The notes beneath the pieces are model-generated. The model did not search any database. It was not told the origin of the DNA and saw only the letters and a list, made by a program, of their open reading frames with translations. A program made the translations under genes and the position numbers. Positions 1 to 8,787 of a stretch of DNA of 64,000 nucleotides are shown here, piece after piece; the stretch's first letter is position 1, and each line of letters begins with the position of its first letter. The stretch spans positions 4,684 through 68,683 of the forward strand of contig CACXXT010000021.1 in the NCBI GenBank assembly GCA_902771725.1, read 5' to 3'. This DNA is from an uncultured Bacteroidales bacterium. Lineage in GTDB: Bacteria > Bacteroidota > Bacteroidia > Bacteroidales > Bacteroidaceae.

Positions 1-1335
1 CATCGAGTTGTTCCACACGTCGTGGTTGTCCTGCATCCATTCGTTGGCACCAGGACCAGCCATGTAGCAGGCGATACCAGCACTATAATAATTATAAGGT
101 GGCAGGCCGAAGATCTGGAAGCCCTCGCTGGTCACTTCGGCACCCGTGTATTCATTGCCGTTGGCCGCCTTGGCAGTCCACTCGTTGTTGGCGGTGAAGG
201 GATCGTAGGCGGTGATGCGCACCTGTCCGCCTTTGGCCACGGGTTTCTTATCCCACTCAATCTTCACAGGAGCCACCATCGGCTGGCGGGCATTGCCGAA
301 ACCGCGGGGAGGACGGTGGTAGAAGACGTACCACTGGCCATTGATTTCCTGCAGGGAGCCATGGGTGTTGTGAGCGGCGTTGGTGGTGACGAGTCTGGAA
401 CCGTCCTCGCTGAGCACCACACCGCGGCTGTCGACCAGCACACCGCCGGAGCGCCAAGGACCCAGGGGTGAGTCGCCGTAGGCGTAGCGCAGGGCGGAAT
501 TGGTGTTGCCGAGGCCGTACTCCTTGCCGCTGTAGCCGGAGAAGACCATCACATACTTATTGCCGACCTGACGGATGCTGCTGGCTTCGAAGAAGTTGAA
601 GTCCAGCGGGTTCTGACCCTGGTAGAGAGCGGGATAGGTGGAGCCTTCCTTGTCGAGCAGACGGCCGTCGGCAGAGCTGGCGGGGATGAAGGGGTCTATC
701 AGTTCCGTGCCGGGGCGCTTGCTGTACATCGTGTTCTGATCCAGCTGGCAGGCGGTGCTGTGCTGGAAGCCGTAGAAGACGTAGGCACGGAAGCCCTTGT
801 CGAAATCCTTGTCCTTCTTGTCCGTGATGTTCTCGATGAACACCGAGGGGTCGAAGTCAATCAACGAACCTTCCACGCAGCGGGTGCCTTCGGCGTTGAG
901 GTTCACGGGCGTGAAAGGCCCGTCGGGGCGGTCGCTCTTGCAGACCATGGCAATGCGTCCCCAGCCACGGGAGTGAGGATAGAGCCAATAGGTCTTCTTG
1001 CCGGTAGCCCTGTCCCGGACTTCCACGAGGTCGGGGGCAAACATCGTGTCCCACTGGCCACCCGTGAACCAGGTGAAGATGGGACCTTCGTCGCGCCACT
1101 GGGTCAGGTCCTCGACAGGAGCCGACCACATTCGGATATCGGGTCCGCAGTAGGCGGTGTAGGTGACATCGTGGGAACCGATGATGTAGGCACGGAACTT
1201 ACCGGGCTGGTCGGGGTCTTCGAAGACACGCGGCTCGCCGTCGGGCAAGTGTTCCCACAAAGGGAGATAGGGATTCTGGGCACGGCCTGCAGCAGCCAGT
1301 GCAATCACGGATAGCAGAAGGAAGAAACGCTTCAT
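1..1335 (-). CDS. Glycoside hydrolase family 43 enzyme, 3' end cut off by window edge
   Basis: Secreted or periplasmic enzyme of the GH43 five-bladed propeller fold, which usually removes xylose or arabinose from plant polysaccharides. The frame is open for 445 codons and leaves the window at base 1 without a stop. Residues 1-20 form a signal peptide ending in GRAQ. GH43-like acidic motifs are seen in order: EDP at about 39-41, DPSVF at about 162-166 and FEASS at about 249-253, followed by the blade motif THGSLQEINGQWYVFYH at about 324-340. A TACCTTTG promoter on the minus strand (1435-1442) lies about 100 nt upstream and is divergent from the acyltransferase promoter. Substrate cannot be read from the sequence. 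The C-terminal part, which may hold a binding module, is missing. Confidence 0.85.
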   Translation of the reverse strand, partial: MKRFFLLLSVIALAAAGRAQNPYLPLWEHLPDGEPRVFEDPDQPGKFRAYIIGSHDVTYTAYCGPDIRMWSAPVEDLTQWRDEGPIFTWFTGGQWDTMFAPDLVEVRDRATGKKTYWLYPHSRGWGRIAMVCKSDRPDGPFTPVNLNAEGTRCVEGSLIDFDPSVFIENITDKKDKDFDKGFRAYVFYGFQHSTACQLDQNTMYSKRPGTELIDPFIPASSADGRLLDKEGSTYPALYQGQNPLDFNFFEASSIRQVGNKYVMVFSGYSGKEYGLGNTNSALRYAYGDSPLGPWRSGGVLVDSRGVVLSEDGSRLVTTNAAHNTHGSLQEINGQWYVFYHRPPRGFGNARQPMVAPVKIEWDKKPVAKGGQVRITAYDPFTANNEWTAKAANGNEYTGAEVTSEGFQIFGLPPYNYYSAGIACYMAGPGANEWMQDNHDVWNNSM

Positions 1336-1434
1336 GACAAATAACTATTAACAATTAATATTTTCCAATAATCAAAGACGGAGTCAGGATATATCTACGA
1401 ATCGATATACACTTAAAGAAGTGATTTTGCGCTG

Positions 1435-1442
1435 CAAAGGTA
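1435..1442 (-). promoter_or_regulatory. Bacteroidetes -7 box for the GH43 gene
   Basis: TACCTTTG on the minus strand, matching the TAnnTTTG consensus, about 100 nt before the GH43 start codon. Confidence 0.6.
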
Positions 1443-1495
1443 TGCTTTTTCATAGAAATAGACTTCCTCTGATGTTTTCTTTTCATATAATTTTG

Positions 1496-1523
1496 TTGCA
1501 AAAGTGCATTTTTACTACCTTTG
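1496..1523 (+). promoter_or_regulatory. Promoter of the acyltransferase gene
   Basis: TTG at 1496-1498 (-33 element) and TACCTTTG at 1516-1523 (-7 element), 17 nt apart. The start codon follows 28 nt after the -7 box, so the 5' leader is short. Confidence 0.7.
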
Positions 1524-1551
1524 CGCTCGAAAAACCAACCCAAGCAACACA

Positions 1552-2724
1552 ATGAACACTGAAAACCGCATCATCTGGCTAGACTGGCTGCGCGTGTGCG
1601 CCTGCCTGATGGTCATGGTGGTCCACTCCACAGAACCATTCTATCTGGGCGGCGAGGGTTCCCGTATCCTCACAGCCACCGATGCCTTCTGGGCCTCTTT
1701 CTCCGATTCCTTCGTGCGCTCGTGCGTACCTTTATTTGTCATTGCCAGCAGCTACCTGCTGTTTCCGCTGCAGACCTCCACGGGGACTTTCTTCCGCCGC
1801 CGTTTGGGACGCCTGTTGGTACCCTTCGTGCTGTGGACACTGGCGTATGCGCTGGTGTGGGGCGAGCCGGTCAGTAACCTGCAAGCCCTGCTGCTGAACT
1901 TCAACTATGCTGCCGGACACCTCTGGTTTGTCTATATGCTGCTGGGTGTCTACCTGCTGATGCCGTTGCTCTCGCCGTGGGCGGAGCGCGTGGGAAGACG
2001 CGAGCTGCTGGGGTACCTTGGTGTGTGGGCTCTGACGCTGTTCATTCCTTTCGTCCGCGAGTGGGCTTCGAACGGCGAACTGCTGGTCATTCACGGTCCC
2101 ACCGGTATTCCGAATGCTGCCGCCTACCCGCTGTGGGGCGAAGCCAGCTGGAACGGCTACAGCACGTTCTACTACGTCAGCGGCTTCATAGGTTACCTGC
2201 TGCTGGGGCTGTACTTCCGCAAGTTCGTGCCAGAGCTGTCGTGGCGTCGCACACTGACCATCGGCGTGCCCGTGTGGCTGCTGGGCTTCGTGATCTGCTT
2301 CGGCGGCTTCCTGCTGCGTGTGTTCCAGACCGCAGATGCCTTTCCCTTCGAAGGCTCCGTGGACTACGCTGTCGGATGGGAGACACCCTGGTACAACGAC
2401 ACCATTGGCGTGGCACTGATGGCCATCGGCTGGGTGCTGCTGTTCCGGAAGTTCAACCGGCCACTGGGGACGCAAGACTCCCCCACCCTCCTGACCAAAG
2501 TGAGCAAGGCCAGCTACGGTATGTACCTCTGCCACATGTTTGTCCTCGCCAAGGCCTCGGGGATGATCTGCAGCTGGATTGGCAGGGGCACCGAGGGCCG
2601 GCTGGGTTTCTGGAGCACGCCCGCCGAGATTATCCTCACCGCCCTCACTACCTTTGTCATCACCGCCGTCGTCTGTACGCTCATCCAGCGGATTCCCAAG
2701 TTGGGAAAGTGGATTGTAGGATAA
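1552..2724 (+). CDS. Membrane acyltransferase, acyltransferase_3 family
   Basis: Integral membrane protein of about 390 residues of the OafA/YrhL-like acyltransferase_3 family, which moves acetyl or other acyl groups onto cell-surface sugars. The N-terminus has the family pattern RIIWLDWLRVCACLMVMVVHS, with the histidine expected near the end of helix 1. About ten hydrophobic segments follow. An open frame extends upstream to 1504, but that region overlaps the promoter (TACCTTTG at 1516-1523), so the ATG at 1552 (MNTENRI) is chosen. A second membrane acyltransferase-type gene follows 32 nt downstream on the same strand, probably co-transcribed. The acyl acceptor is unknown. Confidence 0.85.
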   Translation: MNTENRIIWLDWLRVCACLMVMVVHSTEPFYLGGEGSRILTATDAFWASFSDSFVRSCVPLFVIASSYLLFPLQTSTGTFFRRRLGRLLVPFVLWTLAYALVWGEPVSNLQALLLNFNYAAGHLWFVYMLLGVYLLMPLLSPWAERVGRRELLGYLGVWALTLFIPFVREWASNGELLVIHGPTGIPNAAAYPLWGEASWNGYSTFYYVSGFIGYLLLGLYFRKFVPELSWRRTLTIGVPVWLLGFVICFGGFLLRVFQTADAFPFEGSVDYAVGWETPWYNDTIGVALMAIGWVLLFRKFNRPLGTQDSPTLLTKVSKASYGMYLCHMFVLAKASGMICSWIGRGTEGRLGFWSTPAEIILTALTTFVITAVVCTLIQRIPKLGKWIVG

Positions 2725-2756
2725 TATCACTAGCAAACCTTAAATTAATATAGATC

Positions 2757-3857
2757 ATGTCTCGTCTACAGTCTTTAGATGCCCTACGCGGTTTCGACAT
2801 GTTTTTCATTATGGGAGGAGCAGGCCTCCTGGCTGCTCTTGCCACCTGGTTTCCCTGCGGTTTCACGGAGGCTATAGCCCAACAGATGGACCATGTGGAA
2901 TGGAACGGACTGGCACACCACGACACCATCTTCCCGCTGTTCCTCTTCATCGCGGGTATCTCGTTTCCGTTCTCCTTAGAGAAACAGCGCGCAGGCGGCC
3001 GAAGCCCGTGGCAGATTCATCGTAAGGTGCTCATCCGCGGCCTGGTGCTGTTCCTGCTGGGAGTGGCATACAACGGATTGCTGAGTCATTGGGATTTTGC
3101 CAACGCGCGCTACGCCAGCGTCCTTGCCCGCATCGGCTTCGCCTGGATGTTTGCAGCCCTCATCTTCATGCACACCAGTTGGCGCAGCCGGGTGGGAATC
3201 ACCACCTTCTTGCTGGTAGGCTACTGGCTGCTGGTGCGTTTCGTTCCCGCTCCCGACGCGATGGGCGAAGGCGTCTACACGGCACAAGGCAGCATCGTAG
3301 GATACATCGACCGCATCCTGCTGCCCGGCAAGATCTACTACGGCAACATCGACCCGGAAGGCATTCTCAGCATCATCCCGGCCATCGGCACAGCCCTGCT
3401 GGGTATGTTCACAGGCGAGTGGGTGAAATGGAAGCACGAAGGACTCACGCCGGAGAAGAAGGCTGCCTGGATGGTCGTGGCCGGCATCGCACTCCTCGTA
3501 CTCGGACTGGTATGGAGTCTGGACTTCCCCATCAACAAGAAGATGTGGACCAGCAGTTTCGTCTGTGTCGTGGGAGCCTACTCGGTGCTGATGTTTGCCC
3601 TGTTCTATTACCTGATCGACGTTCGCGGGTGGCGGCGCTGGACCTTGTTCTTCACGGTCATCGGCATGAACAGCATCACCATCTATTTAGGACAGAAGTT
3701 CATCCATTTCAGCTACACGGCCGACAAGCTCTTTGGAGGCCTCATCCAGCTGCTTCCCGAACAGGCTCAACCGTTCTTCAACCAGGCCGCATATATTGCC
3801 GTCTGCTGGTTGTTCCTCTATATCCTCTACCGCAAACGTATCTTCCTGAAAGTGTAG
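2757..3857 (+). CDS. DUF5009 / heparan-glucosaminide N-acetyltransferase-like membrane protein
   Basis: 366-residue multi-span membrane protein. The start SLDALRGFDMFFIMGG is typical of the DUF5009/NagX-like group, related to the lysosomal heparan-alpha-glucosaminide N-acetyltransferase, which acetylates amino sugars across a membrane. A conserved His-Asp pair (AHHDTIFPLFLFIAG, about 53-67) lies in the second segment. About ten hydrophobic helices are visible. It follows the acyltransferase gene by 32 nt and is probably in the same operon. The function in bacteria is not established; acyl transfer to a surface or cell-wall sugar is an inference from the family and the neighbour. Confidence 0.8.
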   Translation: MSRLQSLDALRGFDMFFIMGGAGLLAALATWFPCGFTEAIAQQMDHVEWNGLAHHDTIFPLFLFIAGISFPFSLEKQRAGGRSPWQIHRKVLIRGLVLFLLGVAYNGLLSHWDFANARYASVLARIGFAWMFAALIFMHTSWRSRVGITTFLLVGYWLLVRFVPAPDAMGEGVYTAQGSIVGYIDRILLPGKIYYGNIDPEGILSIIPAIGTALLGMFTGEWVKWKHEGLTPEKKAAWMVVAGIALLVLGLVWSLDFPINKKMWTSSFVCVVGAYSVLMFALFYYLIDVRGWRRWTLFFTVIGMNSITIYLGQKFIHFSYTADKLFGGLIQLLPEQAQPFFNQAAYIAVCWLFLYILYRKRIFLKV

Positions 3858-3858
3858 T

Positions 3859-4605
3859 TCATTCGTAATGACGGATTCGCACGTCTATCCCTTCAGCCTG
3901 GAGCTGAGAGGGCAGCTTGCTGACGTCCGTCTGGCTATAGTGATAGGGGAAGAGTACACGCGGTTTGATGACAAGGGCAGCACGCTGGAGCTGTTCGGTG
4001 GTCATCGTATAGGGCTGGTTGCAGGGCAGGAAGGCGATGTCGATGTCGCGAAGGTCTGCCATTTCCGGAATATCTTCCGTGTCTCCGGCGATGTAGATGC
4101 GCAGTCCATCGAGGGTGAGGACATATCCGTTGTCACGGCCTCGAGGATGGAACTGCGTGTGACCCTCGGTGTTGTTGTAGGCCGGCACGGCTTCCACTGT
4201 GATGCCCTCTGCTAGCTGGAGGCTATCGCCATTGGCCATCACCTCACCCCGCCCGGCCATCTCGGCACAACGGGCGTTGGTAATCAGACGCGTGTCGGCA
4301 GCTGTCAACTGTTCCAGCGCAGCCTTGTCGAAGTGGTCGCGATGCTCGTGAGTCACAATCAGGTAGTCAGCCTTGGGCATGGAAGCATAGTCTGTGGTGC
4401 GCTCGCCTAGCTGGCGGACAGGGTCGATTTGGAACTCGAGTCCATCGTAGGTGATGCGGATACTGGCGTGCATGAGTGCCTGGAAACGCACGCTCTTGCC
4501 TGTCTTCGTCTGGAAGACATCTACATCCGTGCTGGGCTCCTGACTGCAGGCGGTGTTTACGTTCAGCCCCAGGAGAGCCAGAAGAAATGTGGTCAGTTTA
4601 TTCAT
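3859..4605 (-). CDS. MBL-fold metallo-hydrolase, secreted (UlaG-like)
   Basis: 248-residue metallo-beta-lactamase-fold hydrolase. The metal site motif HEHRDHFD is at about residues 106-113 and a second metal-ligand block, IAGDTEDIPEM, at about 173-183. The N-terminus is a signal peptide ending NTACSQ, which could be a lipobox, so the protein is probably exported or attached as a lipoprotein. The fold resembles UlaG/YtnP-type hydrolases; the substrate is unknown. It is convergent with the upstream membrane protein, with only 1 nt between the stop codons, and lies downstream of the esterase-phosphodiesterase fusion on the same strand with a 30-nt gap, so it may be the last gene of that operon. 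Confidence 0.8.
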   Translation of the reverse strand: MNKLTTFLLALLGLNVNTACSQEPSTDVDVFQTKTGKSVRFQALMHASIRITYDGLEFQIDPVRQLGERTTDYASMPKADYLIVTHEHRDHFDKAALEQLTAADTRLITNARCAEMAGRGEVMANGDSLQLAEGITVEAVPAYNNTEGHTQFHPRGRDNGYVLTLDGLRIYIAGDTEDIPEMADLRDIDIAFLPCNQPYTMTTEQLQRAALVIKPRVLFPYHYSQTDVSKLPSQLQAEGIDVRIRHYE

Positions 4606-4635
4606 TTTTTATAAGTGTTTGTATGGTTCAATCAT

Positions 4636-6753
4636 TTATTTAAAGACGGAAAGCAGAGGATGTCCCACCCAGGAATAGGGAGTCGGCAGGGCAAAGATAT
4701 GAGCGATGGTGGCTGCCGTGTCGTACTGCATCATCGGTTCGGCAATCACCATTCCCTGACGGATTCCCTTGCCGCAGATGATGAACGGGTGCTCCATTTC
4801 CAGCAACGTCTTGCCACCATGGCCTTTCTCCTTGCCGCCATGATCGGCGGTGACGATGATGATGGTGTCGTCGTAGATTCCCGCCTTCTTCAACGCCTCC
4901 ACCAGTCGTCCCACCAGGACGTCCAGCTCAGCCAGTGTCTGGTAGTACTCGGGAGTGTCATGACCTACGGCATGCCCCGTATGGTCCAGCTGATCCCAAC
5001 AGACAGCAAAGAGTGTGGGTTTGCGGTCGATGATGTACTGCTCCGCCATGCGGCACAGCTTCTCGTGGTCGTTCTCCCAACCCGTAGCCACCTCGTAGTT
5101 ATCGATGGCCAAGGTATCGACCACATGCTTAATGCCATCCCACTCGGCAATACATCCGGTGATTACATCCGGACGCGCCTTGCTCAACAACGAGAATACG
5201 CTGGGGAAGATGGCGTGTTCGTTCAGTTCGGCGACCGAAGGTATTTCCGGGGTCTTTGAATTCCACTGGGTGTAGCCATGCAGTTCCGGACAGGAGCCAT
5301 TGAACATCGAAGCCCAGTTGACGGCAGAACTCGAAGGCAGCACGGAACGCTTGTGGAGTGTGTAGCAACCCTGAGCCATCAATGAACGAAGATGAGGTAT
5401 GTCATGAGCCTTGGCGAGGCTGTAGCCACCCCACCCGTCGATGCCTATCACCAGCACATGACCGGCACGGGCAGCGGGAGCGAGGGATGGACGCAAGGTG
5501 GGATTCGGATGTCCGAAGACACGATCGCAATAGTCCATGTAGCGGTGCCAATCGTAGGGGGTGACGTCATGTTTGCCTGCACGGATATGGTAGGCCACCT
5601 GGCCGTGAAGAGGGTCGTGGATGACAGGCTGAGTCGTACGTTCTATGCCTTTCAGGCCATAGAGGGCATAGACAGGCGAAGCAGCTCTGGCTGCCAGGAA
5701 TTCTCCGTTGGGGTCGGACCAACGGTCTTCCTCAGCACTGGCGACATACACATGGCGGGGGGCCATGAGTGCGAGCAGTTCGTGCTGGTCGAAGGGCAGC
5801 GACGACTCGTGCTCCCCATACTTCGAAAAGGCAGGACAGAACCAATGGGGGAAGGAACGGGTGATGCGCCCAACGGTCTCGCCGAAGGCACGCTTGGAAA
5901 GAGCGGCTCCGCCACAACCGGAATTGTTGGAGATGACGACTTCGAAGCGTTCGTCCTGAGCACCTGCCCACAGCGTGGCCTTACCCTGACGGGAATGACC
6001 GATAAGTGCCAACTGACGGGAATTGGCCCAAGGCTGACGTGCGACCCAGTCTGCCATGCGACTGCATCCCCACGCCCAGGCTCCCAGCGCCTGCCAACGC
6101 GCATAGCCATCCTGATTCTGCGGGAAGAGCGGAATGATACTCTCGGGCTCTCCCTTGGGATGGTCTGGATAGATATCCTGATAGCACATGGTCACGACAG
6201 CATAGCCCCTGCGCACGATGTCTTCCAGCGGCCAGCGGAAGAACTGATTGTTGCGCATCAGCAGAGGGCTGTTCTTGTCTGCAATGCGTTCGAAATAAGG
6301 TGAATAAGCTATCGTAGGGTCGGACGTGATGCTGTGATTACCCAAGAAGTTCAGTCCAATGAAGACTGGAACACGCCCAGGACGCTGGTTGGGGATATAG
6401 GCCAGCAGAAGGGCTTGTCGCTGCTGCCCCTGACCCGAGAATTTCAGCATCACCTGTTGCGAGGTAGCCAGGCCTCCCAGGGCGTGAGGATTCTCGGAGA
6501 GTAACTGGAAAGAGGTCTTCACCTTGCCGTCGGGTGTACGGCCATATTCCTGGTCTGCAAAGAGTTGCAAGAGTTCCGGGCGACGTTTCTTCTCCCAATC
6601 ACGCACAGACTGTACGCGGGTGCCATCGGCACACAACAAGGGATCCGGCAGCTCGTAGGCAGGCACCTGTGCCTCATCATAGATGGCTTCCGGCTGTGCC
6701 GAAACGCTCAGGCAGCAACCGAATAAGAGTGGCAAGAAAGCAGTTTTCTTCAT
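4636..6753 (-). CDS. Two-domain secreted enzyme: CE15-like esterase fused to alkaline-phosphatase-superfamily phosphodiesterase
   Basis: 705 residues with a signal peptide (about 1-20). Residues 21-415 resemble CE15 glucuronoyl esterases / acetylxylan esterase-like hydrolases, which cut lignin-glucuronoxylan or acyl esters. The nucleophile motif GHSRQGK (Ser254; the family usually has GCSRxGK), an acidic residue in SAEEDRW (about 339-345) and His395 in GKHDVTPYDW make a full triad. Residues 430-705 are a type I phosphodiesterase/nucleotide pyrophosphatase domain with metal ligands Asp439 (GIDGWGG), a Ser run at 473-475, D587-x-x-D590-H591-x-x-H594, His598 and ADHGG at 636-640. The two halves are joined by only about 15 residues and both look active. 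The combination in one chain is unusual. Downstream is the MBL hydrolase. Confidence 0.8.
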   Translation of the reverse strand: MKKTAFLPLLFGCCLSVSAQPEAIYDEAQVPAYELPDPLLCADGTRVQSVRDWEKKRRPELLQLFADQEYGRTPDGKVKTSFQLLSENPHALGGLATSQQVMLKFSGQGQQRQALLLAYIPNQRPGRVPVFIGLNFLGNHSITSDPTIAYSPYFERIADKNSPLLMRNNQFFRWPLEDIVRRGYAVVTMCYQDIYPDHPKGEPESIIPLFPQNQDGYARWQALGAWAWGCSRMADWVARQPWANSRQLALIGHSRQGKATLWAGAQDERFEVVISNNSGCGGAALSKRAFGETVGRITRSFPHWFCPAFSKYGEHESSLPFDQHELLALMAPRHVYVASAEEDRWSDPNGEFLAARAASPVYALYGLKGIERTTQPVIHDPLHGQVAYHIRAGKHDVTPYDWHRYMDYCDRVFGHPNPTLRPSLAPAARAGHVLVIGIDGWGGYSLAKAHDIPHLRSLMAQGCYTLHKRSVLPSSSAVNWASMFNGSCPELHGYTQWNSKTPEIPSVAELNEHAIFPSVFSLLSKARPDVITGCIAEWDGIKHVVDTLAIDNYEVATGWENDHEKLCRMAEQYIIDRKPTLFAVCWDQLDHTGHAVGHDTPEYYQTLAELDVLVGRLVEALKKAGIYDDTIIIVTADHGGKEKGHGGKTLLEMEHPFIICGKGIRQGMVIAEPMMQYDTAATIAHIFALPTPYSWVGHPLLSVFK

Positions 6754-6791
6754 AGCAGGTTTTCATTTCTTATGATGTTTAGTCAATTCAG

Positions 6792-7676
6792 TCAAGGAAC
6801 AATGGGAGTCACAGCCATGGGAACCTGAATAGCGGCATGGGCTGCTTGCTGGGCGAGTGCGGCCTGTTCTGGAGTGACGCCTTTGGGGCGAGTCTTCAGC
6901 CCTACGGCACTGATGCCCGTCAGTGCCTCCAGCCAAGTGCAGGCTGCGATGTAGCGACCGATGGTGTAGTTCAGGTGGAAGCCATCGCGAGTGAGTTCGC
7001 GGTTCACGCCCAAGTCATCACCTGATGCAGCCGGGGCTGACAGAGAAGAGGTTCGGGCGTTCTGGATGGCTGTGCCCGAAGGGATGTAGAACGAAAGGTC
7101 ATCGTGGTGGTAACGCATGGTCTGCTCCACAGCTGCCGTGATGTAGGAGTACATCAGGAACTGGCTACGGTCGTAGTTCTTGAAACCGCCATGATCGGAG
7201 TCCTGCGCGTAGGCCCACGTCTGGTGGAACCCCAGGCGCACGGAATCCACGAGTGCCAACGCCTTCACATAGCCGATGAGTGAACTCAGCCCAGGTTCGT
7301 AGCTGTCCGGGAGTCCTGCTTCCTGACTGACCTGCTGGAAGGTGATGACATCCCAGGGTTCGTCCGTGATGATGTCGCGCAAGGTTCGCTTGCCCAAGTT
7401 GGACCGAGTGCCGTCGACCACCTTGTGATATTCCGTGGAGGCAGATCGCGTGGAGGCATCATGCCAGTGGGCAGCCAGGCTCCATCCACCACGATAGGCG
7501 TTGCCGATTACCAGATTCACTCCTGCCTCGCGGCCGAGCTCATAGAGGTATTGCTCCACGGCATCGGCGGAGAAGGAATTGCCAATTGCCAGCACCCGCA
7601 GCGTCTGCGGCTCCTGACCTGCCATTCTCCCGACAAAGAGACAGAGGACTATCAGAAAGGAAAGACGTGTCTTCAT
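6792..7676 (-). CDS. DUF4886 family secreted protein (SGNH-like)
   Basis: 294 residues with a signal peptide (about 1-20, ending RMAGQ). The start of the mature protein, RVLAIGNSFSADAVEQYL, carries the GNSFS block of DUF4886, which resembles the GDS nucleophile block of SGNH esterases. Later motifs TFQQVSQEAG (about 113-122) and NRELTRDGFHLN (about 225-236, with the candidate Asp/His pair) fit that fold. The family occurs with polysaccharide-degrading genes in Bacteroidetes, so a deacylase role is plausible but not shown. It lies 38 nt upstream of the esterase fusion gene on the same strand, so the two and the MBL hydrolase may form one operon. Confidence 0.8.
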   Translation of the reverse strand: MKTRLSFLIVLCLFVGRMAGQEPQTLRVLAIGNSFSADAVEQYLYELGREAGVNLVIGNAYRGGWSLAAHWHDASTRSASTEYHKVVDGTRSNLGKRTLRDIITDEPWDVITFQQVSQEAGLPDSYEPGLSSLIGYVKALALVDSVRLGFHQTWAYAQDSDHGGFKNYDRSQFLMYSYITAAVEQTMRYHHDDLSFYIPSGTAIQNARTSSLSAPAASGDDLGVNRELTRDGFHLNYTIGRYIAACTWLEALTGISAVGLKTRPKGVTPEQAALAQQAAHAAIQVPMAVTPIVP

Positions 7677-7761
7677 AACTATTTGCTTTAAACATTATTA
7701 TCATTATTTCTAAGCTATTCCCCTTTCTTCAGGATGGGAAAAGAGTTCCCGTGGGGTAGCG

Positions 7762-8787
7762 CTATTTCTTTAACTGGGCAAAAGAACGAAGTTTCTTCAG
7801 ATGATAAGCCACGAGCAGGCTTCCCGAATACATCTCAGGAATCGGATCAAGATGGGTGGCGGCGAGGTTGGCGGCACGATCTGATGCGAAGTCCTGCTTG
7901 ATGCGGCGGAACTCACGACGTGCCTGCCAGACAGCACGAAAGCTGCGACCTTCGCCTTTCAGCAGGAAGACGAGGGAGGCAAGTGCATCGAGCCAGAAAC
8001 GCAGGAAGAACACCTTGCGCAAACGCCTCTGAGGCAGGTTCTTGTAGAGCAGCAGCAGGTTATTCCGGAAGTTAAGGAAGGTCTTACGGGGATTCTCCTT
8101 CGGCAGGGTGCCACCGCCCAGATGATAGACGACACTCTGAGGCACGCAGACGATGCGATAGGCGCGCGAGCGCAAGCGCCAGCAGAGGTCTATCTCCTCC
8201 TGATGCGCGAAGAAGCGACCGTCCAGTCCGCCGACTTCCCAATAAACTGCAGAACGGATGAGCAATGCAGCCCCGGTAGCCCAGAAGATGTCGGCCTCCT
8301 GATCGTACTGCCCCTCGTCTGCTTCCACTGTGTCGAAGATACGACCCCGGCAGAAGGGATAGCCGAGTGAATCGATGTAGCCACCTGCCGCCCCAGCGTA
8401 TTCGAAATGAGTAGGGGTGTGGTGGGCACGAAGTTTGGGCTGACAGGCTGCGACGTCCGGGTGATTCTCCATATAATCTAGCATGGGCTGCAACCATCCT
8501 TCGGGCACCTCAACATCAGAGTTGAGGAGGAGATAAGAATCGTAGTCCTCTCCCACCCTGCGAAGCGCTTGGTTGTAGCCTTCGGCAAAACCGTAGTTCT
8601 GATCGAGAGTGATGACTTCCACAGCAGGGAACTCTGCAGCCAAGACGGCAAGGGAGTCATCCGTGGAACCATTATCTGCAACGATGATGCGGGCACACTC
8701 GTCAGGAGTATGAGCAATGACGCTTGGAAGAAACCGGCGCAACATCTGGGCACCATTCCAGTTGAGTATGACGATAGCTGTTTTCAT
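7762..8787 (-). CDS. Glycosyltransferase family 2
   Basis: 341-residue GT2 (GT-A fold) enzyme, cytoplasmic face. The start MKTAIVILNWNGAQMLRRF and the nucleotide-binding block IIVADNGSTDDSL (about 34-46) are standard. The metal-binding DxD equivalent is in LLLNSDVEVPEG (about 87-98), and the catalytic region includes ED-like FFAHQEEIDLCWRL (about 192-205). The final part is basic and may touch the membrane. Its start codon overlaps the mtaB stop as ATGA, so it is translated with mtaB. The product sugar cannot be read. The family covers rhamnosyl and other surface-polysaccharide transferases. Confidence 0.88.
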   Translation of the reverse strand: MKTAIVILNWNGAQMLRRFLPSVIAHTPDECARIIVADNGSTDDSLAVLAAEFPAVEVITLDQNYGFAEGYNQALRRVGEDYDSYLLLNSDVEVPEGWLQPMLDYMENHPDVAACQPKLRAHHTPTHFEYAGAAGGYIDSLGYPFCRGRIFDTVEADEGQYDQEADIFWATGAALLIRSAVYWEVGGLDGRFFAHQEEIDLCWRLRSRAYRIVCVPQSVVYHLGGGTLPKENPRKTFLNFRNNLLLLYKNLPQRRLRKVFFLRFWLDALASLVFLLKGEGRSFRAVWQARREFRRIKQDFASDRAANLAATHLDPIPEMYSGSLLVAYHLKKLRSFAQLKK

